Source: Serinicoccus chungangensis (GTDB lineage: Bacteria > Actinomycetota > Actinomycetes > Actinomycetales > Dermatophilaceae). Taken from it: a stretch of 64,000 bases of DNA. The translations under genes were made by a program, and so were the position numbers. The notes below the pieces were generated by a model. That model saw only the letters and a program-made list of their open reading frames with translations. It was not told where the DNA came from and ran no database searches. The stretch spans positions 476,379 through 540,378 of the forward strand of contig NZ_LQBL01000028.1 of the NCBI RefSeq assembly GCF_001483745.1, read 5' to 3'. Below, piece after piece: positions 7,928-16,377 of this stretch; position 1 is the first letter of the stretch; each line of letters starts with the position of its first letter.

Positions 7928-9381
7928 GCGAGGACCGCAGGAGGGGCGGCGAGCCCGAGCTCCCCCCGATGACCATCATCGGGGAGGACCTGCCCGACGT
8001 CGAGGACACCACGGTCGAGGAGCTGCGGGCCCAGCAGGAGCAGCTGGAGCAGGCGCGCCGCGACCTGGCCGACCGTACCCGCGAGGAGCGCGAGCGTGCC
8101 GAACAGCAGCTGGCCGCCGAGCGGCGCCGCGCCGAGCGCGAGCTGGCCCGCCGGCAGCGCGAGATCGACGACGCCGAGCGGCGTCTGCTGCGGACCGAGC
8201 GACGCCTGCGCCGGGAGGCGGCGAGCTCCGGTCGGCACGTCGACCTGCCCCGGACGCCCCGCCGGGCCGCCCGCCGCTCCGACAGCGAGCTCCTCGACGC
8301 GGCCCGGGCCGAGCTCGGCACACGGGTCCCGCGGCTCGGGCTCGCCGCCACCCTCGCGCTGGGTGCCGGGCTCCTGCTGGCGCTCGGCAGCACGCTGTCC
8401 ACGGACCGGGTCGAGCAGGGGCAGACGCGGACGCTCACCGTCCTCGACACCGCGCAGGCCGACCTGCGCGACGCCGTGTCGTCCCTCGACACCGAGCTGG
8501 TGCGCTACGCGACCGGCGACCCCGTGCCGCCGGACGACGCCGGGCGGCTGCCCAGCGTGACGGCCGCGCTGGAGGTGCTGGGCCGGGAGGGGATCGACCC
8601 CTACGCCGCCGAGCGGCTCTCCGAGGCCGAGCCGGGGCTGTCCGGCGACGCGGTGAGCCCGGTCCGCGCGGCCACCGCCTGGCAGGACACGCGCAGGGAC
8701 ATGGCGTATGCCGTCTCGTCCTGGGACGTGGAGCGCGAGCTCGAGGAGCTGCGGCCCGGGTCGGCGCTCGGCACCCTCCTGCTGTGGGCGGGCGCCCTGG
8801 TCCTCGTCGTCGCCGCGGTCGTGCTGCTCCGGGCGGGCGCCAAGGTCGCCAGCGCCTTCTTCGTGCTGGCGGCCCTGTCGACATCGCTGCTCGTGGTCCA
8901 GGACACGCAGCCGGGGTGGCGTCGGGCGGTGGTGGCCCACGAGGAGGCGAGCGACCGTCCCGGGGGGCTGCAGCGGGTCGTCGAGGAGGACCTGAGGGTC
9001 GTGGTGGGGCTGCGCTCGCTGGACCCGTCGCAGACCGAGGACGACGAGTACGGCTACTGGAACCAGCACTACGGCCTCGAGGACGGCGCGGACCCGGACG
9101 GCACCGTGGCGCAGGCCCGCGCCGACCTGGGCCGGGTCCTCACGGGGGACAGCAGCCAGCAGGAGCAGCGCACGGCCGCCCTCGACCTCGTGGCGGCGGC
9201 CGACCAGGCCCGGGACCCCCTGGAGGCCGACCTGGTCACGGCCCGCGAGGCCGTGGTGGCCGAGGCGACCACCGGTCCCTCCGCCGGGCTGCTGGGCGCC
9301 GGCCTGGGGCTGGCCGTGCTGCTGCCCTTCGCCGGCCTCGGGGCGGAGTCGCTGGCCCGACGCCGGAAGGAGACCCCGTGA
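7924..9381 (+). CDS. Coiled-coil, four-helix membrane protein
   Basis: 485 residues, GTG start overlapping the upstream stop. Residues 30-105 form a long charged coiled coil rich in Arg/Glu. Membrane helices follow at about 138-158, 285-303, 308-325 and 453-473, with two large outer loops between helices 1-2 and 3-4. The membrane architecture copies that of the preceding gene, so the two may be ancient paralogues that pair through their outer loops. The coiled coil facing the cytoplasm could bind the soluble coiled-coil protein encoded next. No enzymatic motif is seen. Confidence 0.68.
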   Translation: MSEDRRRGGEPELPPMTIIGEDLPDVEDTTVEELRAQQEQLEQARRDLADRTREERERAEQQLAAERRRAERELARRQREIDDAERRLLRTERRLRREAASSGRHVDLPRTPRRAARRSDSELLDAARAELGTRVPRLGLAATLALGAGLLLALGSTLSTDRVEQGQTRTLTVLDTAQADLRDAVSSLDTELVRYATGDPVPPDDAGRLPSVTAALEVLGREGIDPYAAERLSEAEPGLSGDAVSPVRAATAWQDTRRDMAYAVSSWDVERELEELRPGSALGTLLLWAGALVLVVAAVVLLRAGAKVASAFFVLAALSTSLLVVQDTQPGWRRAVVAHEEASDRPGGLQRVVEEDLRVVVGLRSLDPSQTEDDEYGYWNQHYGLEDGADPDGTVAQARADLGRVLTGDSSQQEQRTAALDLVAAADQARDPLEADLVTAREAVVAEATTGPSAGLLGAGLGLAVLLPFAGLGAESLARRRKETP

Positions 9382-10514
9382 GCCCGGCCCACGCCACCGC
9401 GCCCGCCGCGCCGGGCAGCATCGGGGCGGACGTCCCGGACACCGAGCTGCTGGCCTACCTGGACGCCATGCTGCGGTGGAAGGACCGTCGGCGCAGCGAG
9501 CTGGCCGCCCTCGACGAGGCGGCGCTGGCCGTGGCCGATGCGCACGAGCGGGCCGCGGTCACCCCCGACGTCACCCTCTCGATGACCCTCTGGCAGGCCG
9601 TGGCGGACCGGCTGGCGCTCATCCAGGCCACCTGGGACAGCGGCCGGGTGGGCGAGCGCGAGCGACGTCGGATCACCACCCTCGTCTGGGGCAGCCTCGA
9701 GCAGCCGGGCACCCGCGGGGCGCAGTCCCTGGCGGTCTCCCTGCCCGAGGCCTGCCGGCTCTCGGACTCCCTGGCCTCCTCGCTGCGCTCGAGGCTGCGC
9801 CTCGACGGGGCGGACCCCGACCTGCCCGGCCGGTTGCGCGCGCTGCGCCAGCAGGTCGAGCGCATCGCCGACCAGGTCGCGCTCATCCCGGACGCCCGCT
9901 CCGGCTCGGCCGCCGGGGCGCACCGCGAGCTCGACCAGCGGCTCACCGACATCACCGACCGGGCGGCCCGCGGCGCGGACGTCGGCGGACTGCTGGGCCC
10001 GCTGGAGTCCCAGGCCGCCACGGTGGAGCGTGACCTCATCGTCGCCGCGTCGGCGCGGGCGCACGCCAAGGCCGACCACGCCCAGGCCACCCGCGAGGTG
10101 GCCGAGCTCTCCGCCCGCGGCGAGGCCGTCCGCGCGCTGGCCCACCGCGCCCGCGCCACGGTCACCCCGGCGCCCCGCCTCGGCGTCCCCGACGTCGCGG
10201 CCCTCGGCCCGGTGCCCGGCGACCCGGCCGAGCTGACGGCATACCGGGAGCGGCTGGAGCGTGTCGAGCGGGCCCTCACCGTCGCCCAGGGCGAGTATGC
10301 CGCCGCGCTGGCCCGGCTGGAGGACCTCACCGAGCGCGCGGCCCGGGTCCGGCTGCAGCTGTCGCAGGCCTCGGGGGAGCCTGAGCCGGCCATCGAGGCC
10401 CTCGCCGACCAGACCGACGCCCTGCTGGCGACCCGGCCGACCGACCTCACCCGGTTGCAGGCGCTCGTGCAGGCCCAGGAGAGCTTCGCCACCGCGATGG
10501 GAGGACGACCGTGA
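9378..10514 (+). CDS. Soluble helical/coiled-coil protein of the PknG operon
   Basis: 378 residues, GTG start inside the previous stop (GTGA). The whole protein is predicted alpha-helical with long heptad-like stretches (for example RLRALRQQVERIADQVALI and YRERLERVERALTVAQGEY). There is no signal peptide, membrane helix or cysteine pair. No family is recognised. Its place between a coiled-coil membrane protein and the kinase suggests a scaffold that couples membrane sensors to PknG. Confidence 0.7.
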   Translation: MSPAHATAPAAPGSIGADVPDTELLAYLDAMLRWKDRRRSELAALDEAALAVADAHERAAVTPDVTLSMTLWQAVADRLALIQATWDSGRVGERERRRITTLVWGSLEQPGTRGAQSLAVSLPEACRLSDSLASSLRSRLRLDGADPDLPGRLRALRQQVERIADQVALIPDARSGSAAGAHRELDQRLTDITDRAARGADVGGLLGPLESQAATVERDLIVAASARAHAKADHAQATREVAELSARGEAVRALAHRARATVTPAPRLGVPDVAALGPVPGDPAELTAYRERLERVERALTVAQGEYAAALARLEDLTERAARVRLQLSQASGEPEPAIEALADQTDALLATRPTDLTRLQALVQAQESFATAMGGRP

Positions 10515-12805
10515 CCGCGTGCCAGGAGCCGGGGTGCACCGGCCGCTACGAGGACGGCTGGTGCAACGTGTGCGGTGCGCCCGAGCCGCGGCAGGCGCCG
10601 ATCGAGGCGACCCCGGTGCGGCCGGGCCCGGGCGGCGCCGCGGGCACCACCTCCCCTGCCGTCGGGGACTCCCGGGCCTCGGGGAGCTCGGGGAGCTCCG
10701 TGGGAGCCGACCCGGCCCAGGGGTCGGTGCAGGTGGTCGCCACGCCGGCGCCGGGGCAGACGCAGCAGGCCGTGAGCGCGGCCCGGGTCAGGCGTCGACG
10801 CGCCGGTGCGGCCGGCCGCCGCTCCCGCCTGGGCCTGGGGCTCACCGACGTGCCGGACGTCCCGGTGACCGACCCGACCGAGAAGCTCATGGTCGACCCG
10901 CGCGTCCCCGAGGACCGGCGGGTCTGCCCCGTCTGCGGGGCCGACGTCGGCCGCGCCGCCGGGCAGGCCGAGGGGCGTCAGCAGGGCTTCTGCCCGCAGT
11001 GCCGCGCCCCCTACTCCTTCACCCCCAAGCTGGATCCGGGCGAGCTGGTGGCGGGGCAGTACGAGAATGTCGGTGCCCTCGCCCACGGGGGCATGGGGTG
11101 GATCTACCTGGGCCGCGACAAGAACGTCTCAGACCGCTTCGTCGTGCTCAAGGGGCTGCTCAACACCGGCGACGAGGACGCCCTGGACGCCGCCGTCGCC
11201 GAGCAGCAGTTCCTGGCCCAGGTCAAGCACCCGCTCATCGTCGAGATCTACAACACCGTCCAGCACGACGAGGACGCCTACACCGTCATGGAGCACGTCG
11301 GCGGGCGCTCTCTCAAGCAGCTGCTGCAGGACCGGATGGCGGAGGCGGGCCGCTACACGCCCTTCCCCGTCGACCAGGCCCTGGCCTACGTCATCGAGGC
11401 GCTGCCCGCCTTCACCCACCTGCACGAGCTCGGGCTGCTCTACTGCGACTTCAAGCCGGACAACCTCATCCACGAGGGCGACGGCATCAAGCTCATCGAC
11501 CTGGGCGGGGTGCGCCGGCAGGACGACCTGGACTCCCCCATCTACGGCACGGTCGGCTACCAGGCGCCCGAGGTGGCCGAGGTCGGCCCCTCGGTCGCCT
11601 CCGACATCTACACCATCGGCCGCACCCTGTGCGTGCTCACCTTCGAGTTCCGCGGCTACCAGAGCGAGTACGTCCACTCCCTCCCGCCCCTGTCCCAGGT
11701 CCCGGCCTTCAGCGAGCACGACGCCTTCTACCGCGTCGTCGCGCGGTGCTGCGCCCCGGACCCCAACGACCGCTTCCTGTCCGTGGAGGAGCTGCGCAGC
11801 CAGCTCGTCGGGGTGCTGCGCCAGGTCGTGGCGGCCAGCGGGCCGGGCCGGCCGGCGACCCTCTCGGCGCACAGCCCGGCCTTCGACCCCCCGGTCACCA
11901 CCGGGGAGACCCTGTCGTGGTGGGAGCTGCCCGAGCTGCAGCGGGACGACACCGACCCCATGCTCGACTGGGTCTCGGGGCGCAGCACCAACGACCCGCA
12001 GGCGACCTACGAGGCGCTGGCCGGGGCCCCGGAGGAGACCCCGGAGGTCTTCCTGGCCCGGGCCCGCGCCGGCATCCGGATGGGCCAGCGCGGCTGGGTG
12101 GAGGAGGCCGTGCGCGGTCTGCTGGCCGAGGACCCCTGGGACTGGCGTGGGTCCTGGGTCCGTGGGCTGTGGGCGCTCTCGCAGGCCGAGGGCGAGCACG
12201 TGCGCGAGCGCGCGCAGGAGGCCGGCGGGCACTTCGCCGCCGTGCGGGACGCCCTGCCCGGTGAGATCGCCCCGCGCATGGCGCTCGCGCTGGCCACCGA
12301 GCTGGCCGGCTACGACCAGGCCGCCGAGCTGGACTACGAGCGGGCGTGGCGCACGGACGCGGCCTACGTCGCCCCTGCCGCCTTCGGTCTGCACCGGGTG
12401 CGTCTGGCCCGCGGCGACGTGGACGGCGCCATCGCCGCCCTCGACTCGGTGCCGGCGAGCAGCCGGGCCCACCCCCGGGCCCGGTGGCTGCGGGCCGAGC
12501 TGCTGCGCCGTCGCGGCGGTCTCGCGGACCTGCGCGAGTCCATGCACTCGGTCACCCGCCTCACCCTCGACCCACGCCAGCGCGCGCAGTTCAACGCGGT
12601 CATCTACGAGCAGGCGCTCGACCAGGTGACCGAGCACGGCCCCCAGCCGGACTGGCGGGTGGGTGAGGTCCCGCTCACCCGCGACGCGCTGCAGCGCGCC
12701 CTGGAGCGGGAGTACCGCGTCCTCGCCGACTACACCCCCGACCCGCAGGAGCGGGCCGGGCTCATCGACCGCGCCAACGCGGTCCGCCCCTGGAGCTGGA
12801 CATGA
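10511..12805 (+). CDS. pknG: PknG-type serine/threonine protein kinase with rubredoxin-like domain and TPRs
   Basis: 764 residues. It starts with a small Cys cluster (C4, C9, C18, C21; ends WCNVCGAP), then a disordered segment. A rubredoxin-like metal site, CPVCG ... GFCPQCR, lies near residues 138-165. The kinase domain covers about 183-440: glycine loop GALAHGGMGWIYLG, catalytic LLYCDFKPDN, metal-binding LIDLGG, and YGTVGYQAPE. The C-terminal third forms TPR-like helices. This is the PknG architecture. PknG kinases phosphorylate FHA proteins and control central nitrogen metabolism in actinobacteria. The PP2C and FHA proteins two and four frames downstream are natural antagonist and reader. 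Confidence 0.95.
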   Translation: MTACQEPGCTGRYEDGWCNVCGAPEPRQAPIEATPVRPGPGGAAGTTSPAVGDSRASGSSGSSVGADPAQGSVQVVATPAPGQTQQAVSAARVRRRRAGAAGRRSRLGLGLTDVPDVPVTDPTEKLMVDPRVPEDRRVCPVCGADVGRAAGQAEGRQQGFCPQCRAPYSFTPKLDPGELVAGQYENVGALAHGGMGWIYLGRDKNVSDRFVVLKGLLNTGDEDALDAAVAEQQFLAQVKHPLIVEIYNTVQHDEDAYTVMEHVGGRSLKQLLQDRMAEAGRYTPFPVDQALAYVIEALPAFTHLHELGLLYCDFKPDNLIHEGDGIKLIDLGGVRRQDDLDSPIYGTVGYQAPEVAEVGPSVASDIYTIGRTLCVLTFEFRGYQSEYVHSLPPLSQVPAFSEHDAFYRVVARCCAPDPNDRFLSVEELRSQLVGVLRQVVAASGPGRPATLSAHSPAFDPPVTTGETLSWWELPELQRDDTDPMLDWVSGRSTNDPQATYEALAGAPEETPEVFLARARAGIRMGQRGWVEEAVRGLLAEDPWDWRGSWVRGLWALSQAEGEHVRERAQEAGGHFAAVRDALPGEIAPRMALALATELAGYDQAAELDYERAWRTDAAYVAPAAFGLHRVRLARGDVDGAIAALDSVPASSRAHPRARWLRAELLRRRGGLADLRESMHSVTRLTLDPRQRAQFNAVIYEQALDQVTEHGPQPDWRVGEVPLTRDALQRALEREYRVLADYTPDPQERAGLIDRANAVRPWSWT

Positions 12806-13962
12806 GCGACCCGACCACCGCCCCGCTGCCGGACGACCCGACCGCACCGATCCCCGCGCCCGGGTCCCGGCCCACCGAACAGCCCGAGCAGCCGGAGGCC
12901 GCGACCACCGGGCCGCGTGACGAAGACCAGCCCGGCGCCGAGGACCAGCCCGGTATGGAGGACGAGCCCGGTGCCGAGGAGGAGCCCGAGCCGTTCAGCG
13001 ACGGCCCTCCCCCGCTGCCGGAGCCGATGCTGGTGCTGGACGGCGCGCTGCCCCCGGCCGCCGCCCCCGCCCCCGCCCCGGAGGCCGACCACGGCACCTG
13101 CGCCTCCTGCGGCGGCGGCTTCGACGCGGAGGGGTGGTGCACGCAGTGCGGGGAGCGCCGCCCCGACCCGCGCCACCACGTCACGTCCGCGCCCTCGGCA
13201 ACGGTGGCCGGGGTCTGCGACCGGGGCCGCAGGCACCGCGACAACGAGGACGCCATGGCGCTGTGGGCCGACGACGACCAGCCGGGTCGGGCCGTGCTCG
13301 TCGTCTGCGACGGGGTGTCCAGCGCCCCCCGCTCCGCCGAGGCGAGCCTCGCGGCCGCCGAGGCCGCGCTCGAGCAGCTGCGCGGGTCCGGCGACCCGGA
13401 GCAGCGGCACGACCGGGCGGCGCGGGCCGCCGCCGACGCCGTGGCCGAGGTGGCCGGCGAGAACCACCGCGACGCGCCGTCGTGCACCTACGTGAGCGCC
13501 GTGGTCGAGGACGGCCGCGCCAGCATCGCCTCCATCGGGGACAGCCGCGCCTACTGGCTGCCCGACGACGGGGAGCCGCAGCGGCTCACCAGCGACGACT
13601 CGATGGCCGAGGAGCAGGTGCGCGCCGGCATACCCCGGGCCGAGGCCGAGGCGGGCCCGCTCGCGCACACCATCACCCGGTGGCTGGGGCCGGACTCCCC
13701 CGACCACCGGCCCGGCACCACGGTGCACGACGTCGCCGCCCCCGGCTGGCTGCTGCTCGCCAGCGACGGTCTGTGGAACTACGCCTCCGACCCCAGGGAC
13801 CTCGCTGCCGTGGTCCGCTCGGTCGCCGCGCGGGCCGGTCGCTCCCCCGCGCCGCTGGCCCAGGGCCTGGTGGACTGGGCCAACGAGCAGGGGGGTGCCG
13901 ACAACATCACGGTCGCCCTCGCCCGCTGCGGGGACGCGAGGCAGGATGGGACCCATGGCTGA
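12802..13962 (+). CDS. PP2C-family protein phosphatase with N-terminal Cys ribbon
   Basis: 386 residues, ATG overlapping the pknG stop. The first 95 residues are acidic and Pro-rich with repeated EDQPG units. A zinc-ribbon-like CASCGGGFDAEGWCTQCG follows near residue 100-117. The PP2C domain runs from about 137: RHRDNEDAM, VLVVCDGVSSAP, IASIGDSRAYWL, LLLASDGLWNY and GGADNITVAL supply the metal-binding aspartates. It should dephosphorylate Ser/Thr targets of the adjacent PknG. The Cys ribbon closely resembles those at the N-termini of PknG and the FHA protein. Confidence 0.93.
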   Translation: MSDPTTAPLPDDPTAPIPAPGSRPTEQPEQPEAATTGPRDEDQPGAEDQPGMEDEPGAEEEPEPFSDGPPPLPEPMLVLDGALPPAAAPAPAPEADHGTCASCGGGFDAEGWCTQCGERRPDPRHHVTSAPSATVAGVCDRGRRHRDNEDAMALWADDDQPGRAVLVVCDGVSSAPRSAEASLAAAEAALEQLRGSGDPEQRHDRAARAAADAVAEVAGENHRDAPSCTYVSAVVEDGRASIASIGDSRAYWLPDDGEPQRLTSDDSMAEEQVRAGIPRAEAEAGPLAHTITRWLGPDSPDHRPGTTVHDVAAPGWLLLASDGLWNYASDPRDLAAVVRSVAARAGRSPAPLAQGLVDWANEQGGADNITVALARCGDARQDGTHG

Positions 13963-15277
13963 GTTCACCTCGACCGTCCACCAGAACGAGTTCCTGCCCG
14001 ACGGGGGCACCGACGTGCACGCGATCGTCTCGGTCACCTGCTCCGGGGCCGGGGAGGTGGTCGCCTGGGGCGGCGCGGGCGGCGCGGGAAGCGCGTGGGG
14101 CCAGGGCGGGTCCGGCGGCGACGCCGGCGAGGTCATCATCGTCGACGTCTCGGGGTCCATGGACGTCCAGGGCGTGCAGGCGGCGGCCTACGCCGCGTCC
14201 GCCGCGCTCGACGAGATCGTGGACGGCGTGTGGTTCGCCATCGTGGCGGGCAACCACGAGGCGGCGCTGTGCTACCCGACCGGCACCTCGGCCGCGATGG
14301 CCCGGATGTCGGCGCAGACCCGGCTGGAGGCCAAGCGGTCGCTGCAGCGACTGGCCCCCGGCGGGGGGACGGCGATGGGCCGCTGGCTGCTGGCGGCCGG
14401 CCAGCTGTTCGCTACGGTGCCCTCGCTGTCCAAGCGGCACGCGATCCTGCTCACCGACGGCGCCAACCAGCACGAGACCCCGCAGGAGCTGAGCTGGGCG
14501 CTGGACCAGGTGCGGGGCCGGTTCCAGGTCGACTGCCGCGGGCTGGGTGCGGCGTGGCAGGTGGCCGAGGTCCGCCGCATCGCCGAGACGCTGCTGGGCA
14601 GCGTCGACCTCATCCGCACCTGGGACGGGCTGAGCGAGGACTTCGCCGCCCTCATGGCGTCCTCGATGGGCAAGGGGGTCAGCGACGCGCAGCTGCGCGT
14701 GTGGGCGCCCCAGGGTGCCGAGGTGCTCTTCGTCAAGCAGGTCAGCCCCACGCTGGAGGACCTCTCCGGTCGCCGGGTCGAGGTCAACGCGCTCACCGGC
14801 GGCTACGACACCGGCGCCTGGGGCGACGAGACCCGCGACTACCACGTCGCGGTGCGGCTGGCCCCCAAGGCGGTCGGGCAGGAGCAGCTCGCCTCGCGGG
14901 TGCAGCTCGTCGTGGGTGGCGAGGTCCGCACGCAGGGTCTGGTCAAGGCGGCCTGGTCGGCGGACGACGTGCTGACGGCCCAGATCAGCCCGGAGGTCGC
15001 GCACTACACCGGCCAGACCGAGCTGGCCTCGGCGATCCAGGAGGGGTTGCGGGCCAAGGCCATGGGCGACGACGTGACCGCCACGTCCCGGCTGGGGCGC
15101 GCCGTGCAGCTGGCCCGCGAGACCGGGGACGACGGCGCCACGTCGCGCCTGTCGCGGGTCGTCGACATCGACGACGCCGCGACCGGCCGGGTGCGCCTGC
15201 GCCGGAACGTCGACAAGCTCGACGAGATGGAGCTGGACACCGCCTCCACCAAGACGACCCGGGTGCGGCCCAGCTGA
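13955..15277 (+). CDS. von Willebrand factor A (vWA) domain protein, TerY-like
   Basis: 440 residues. I chose the ATG at 13955 because MAEFTSTVHQNEFLP is the expected opening of the family; an in-frame ATG at 13946 is possible. The vWA domain holds a complete MIDAS: DVSGSM near 64-69, the later GGGT threonine, and LLTDG near 165-169. A Gly/Ala-rich loop of about 20 residues precedes the MIDAS strand. The C-terminal half contains a beta-rich domain and a helical tail. TerY-type vWA proteins form a triad with a PP2C phosphatase and a Ser/Thr kinase; all three are contiguous here. It overlaps both neighbouring genes. Confidence 0.88.
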   Translation: MAEFTSTVHQNEFLPDGGTDVHAIVSVTCSGAGEVVAWGGAGGAGSAWGQGGSGGDAGEVIIVDVSGSMDVQGVQAAAYAASAALDEIVDGVWFAIVAGNHEAALCYPTGTSAAMARMSAQTRLEAKRSLQRLAPGGGTAMGRWLLAAGQLFATVPSLSKRHAILLTDGANQHETPQELSWALDQVRGRFQVDCRGLGAAWQVAEVRRIAETLLGSVDLIRTWDGLSEDFAALMASSMGKGVSDAQLRVWAPQGAEVLFVKQVSPTLEDLSGRRVEVNALTGGYDTGAWGDETRDYHVAVRLAPKAVGQEQLASRVQLVVGGEVRTQGLVKAAWSADDVLTAQISPEVAHYTGQTELASAIQEGLRAKAMGDDVTATSRLGRAVQLARETGDDGATSRLSRVVDIDDAATGRVRLRRNVDKLDEMELDTASTKTTRVRPS

Positions 15278-16314
15278 TGGTGAGGTGCCCCGAGGGCCAC
15301 GACAGCGAGGCCACCGACTACTGCGACACCTGCGGCGCACCCATCGCCGCCGCGCCCGCTGCCCCGGCCGGGGCGGCAGGTGCGCCGTCACCGGGAGGCG
15401 GCGGGTCGGTCCTCGACCTCGACGAGCCGGTCGCCCAGACGCAGTCCTGCCCGCACTGCGGCGGCGTCAACGTCGCGGACGCCCTCTTCTGCGAGGCGTG
15501 CGGCTACGACTTCACCACCGGCGCCCTCCCGCTGGGTGCCGAGCCCGAGGAACCGGAGGGACCGGTCGCCGAGCCCGAGAACGGCGAGGCGCCCGAGCCG
15601 GACGCCGATCCTGTCGTCGACCCCGTCGTCGACCCCGAGAACGGCGAGGCGCCCGAGCCGGACGCCGACCCCGACGCCGATCCTGTCGTCGACCCCGTCG
15701 TCGACCCCGTCGTCGACCCCGAGAACAGCGAGGCGCCCGAGCCCGACGCCGGCCCCGGGGCGCCCGGGCCGGAGTCCCGGCCCGGCCCGACGCCGCAACC
15801 TGCGCCCGGACCGCAGCCGCCCCCGGCGACCACCGCCCCCGAGCCCGCCGCGGTCGGTCACGCCCGGCCACGGCATACCCCTCCCTCGCGCGACCTCGCG
15901 GACACCTGGGTGGTGGAGGTTTGGGTCGACCCCGACTGGTATGCCGTGCAGCAGACCGCGGAGGCGTGCCCCAGCGCCGGGGTCCCGGACGTCGTGGTCG
16001 TGCGACGCAGCGTCGTCATGGTCGGTCGGCCCTCCGGGAGCCTCGGCGTGCGCCCGGAGGTCGACGCGGGCGCCGACAGCGCGGTCTCGCGGCGGCACGC
16101 CCAGCTGACCAGCGACGGGACCCGCTGGTGGATCGAGGACCTGGGCAGCAGCAACGGCACCTACGTCGGGGTCGTGGGCGAGCCGCTGCCCACGCAGGCC
16201 CTGACGCCCGGTCAGCGGGTCGAGATCGACCGGGACGACCGCATCTACGTCGGGGCCTGGACCCGGCTGGTGCTGCGGCAGGCCACGGCGGCCGAGCGAG
16301 CGGGGCAGGGCTGA
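15277..16314 (+). CDS. FHA domain protein with two N-terminal zinc ribbons and Asp/Pro repeat linker
   Basis: 345 residues; the ATG overlaps the vWA stop (TGATG). Two short ribbons open the protein: C4..H8..C16..C19 (TDYCDTCGAP) and CPHCGG ... FCEACGYDF near 58-75. A long acidic linker repeats ENGEAPEPDADP and VVDP units. The FHA domain is at about 240-335: VVMVGRPSG, SRRHAQL and DLGSSNGTYV, the residues that bind phosphothreonine. It is the expected phosphopeptide reader, and probably also a substrate, of the PknG kinase encoded in the same unit. Confidence 0.93.
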   Translation: MVRCPEGHDSEATDYCDTCGAPIAAAPAAPAGAAGAPSPGGGGSVLDLDEPVAQTQSCPHCGGVNVADALFCEACGYDFTTGALPLGAEPEEPEGPVAEPENGEAPEPDADPVVDPVVDPENGEAPEPDADPDADPVVDPVVDPVVDPENSEAPEPDAGPGAPGPESRPGPTPQPAPGPQPPPATTAPEPAAVGHARPRHTPPSRDLADTWVVEVWVDPDWYAVQQTAEACPSAGVPDVVVVRRSVVMVGRPSGSLGVRPEVDAGADSAVSRRHAQLTSDGTRWWIEDLGSSNGTYVGVVGEPLPTQALTPGQRVEIDRDDRIYVGAWTRLVLRQATAAERAGQG

Positions 16315-16364
16315 CCGCGGGAGCGGCGGCGTGCCGCACCCTGCGTCCGGACCACCGGTGCACC

Positions 16365-16377
16365 TAGAGTCGTCCCC
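16365..16377 (+). promoter_or_regulatory. -10 element TAGAGT before a leaderless start
   Basis: TAGAGT (16365-16370) followed by seven bases and ATG at 16378. This suggests that the downstream membrane protein has its own promoter and is not only read through from the FHA gene, whose stop is 63 bases upstream. Confidence 0.4.
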
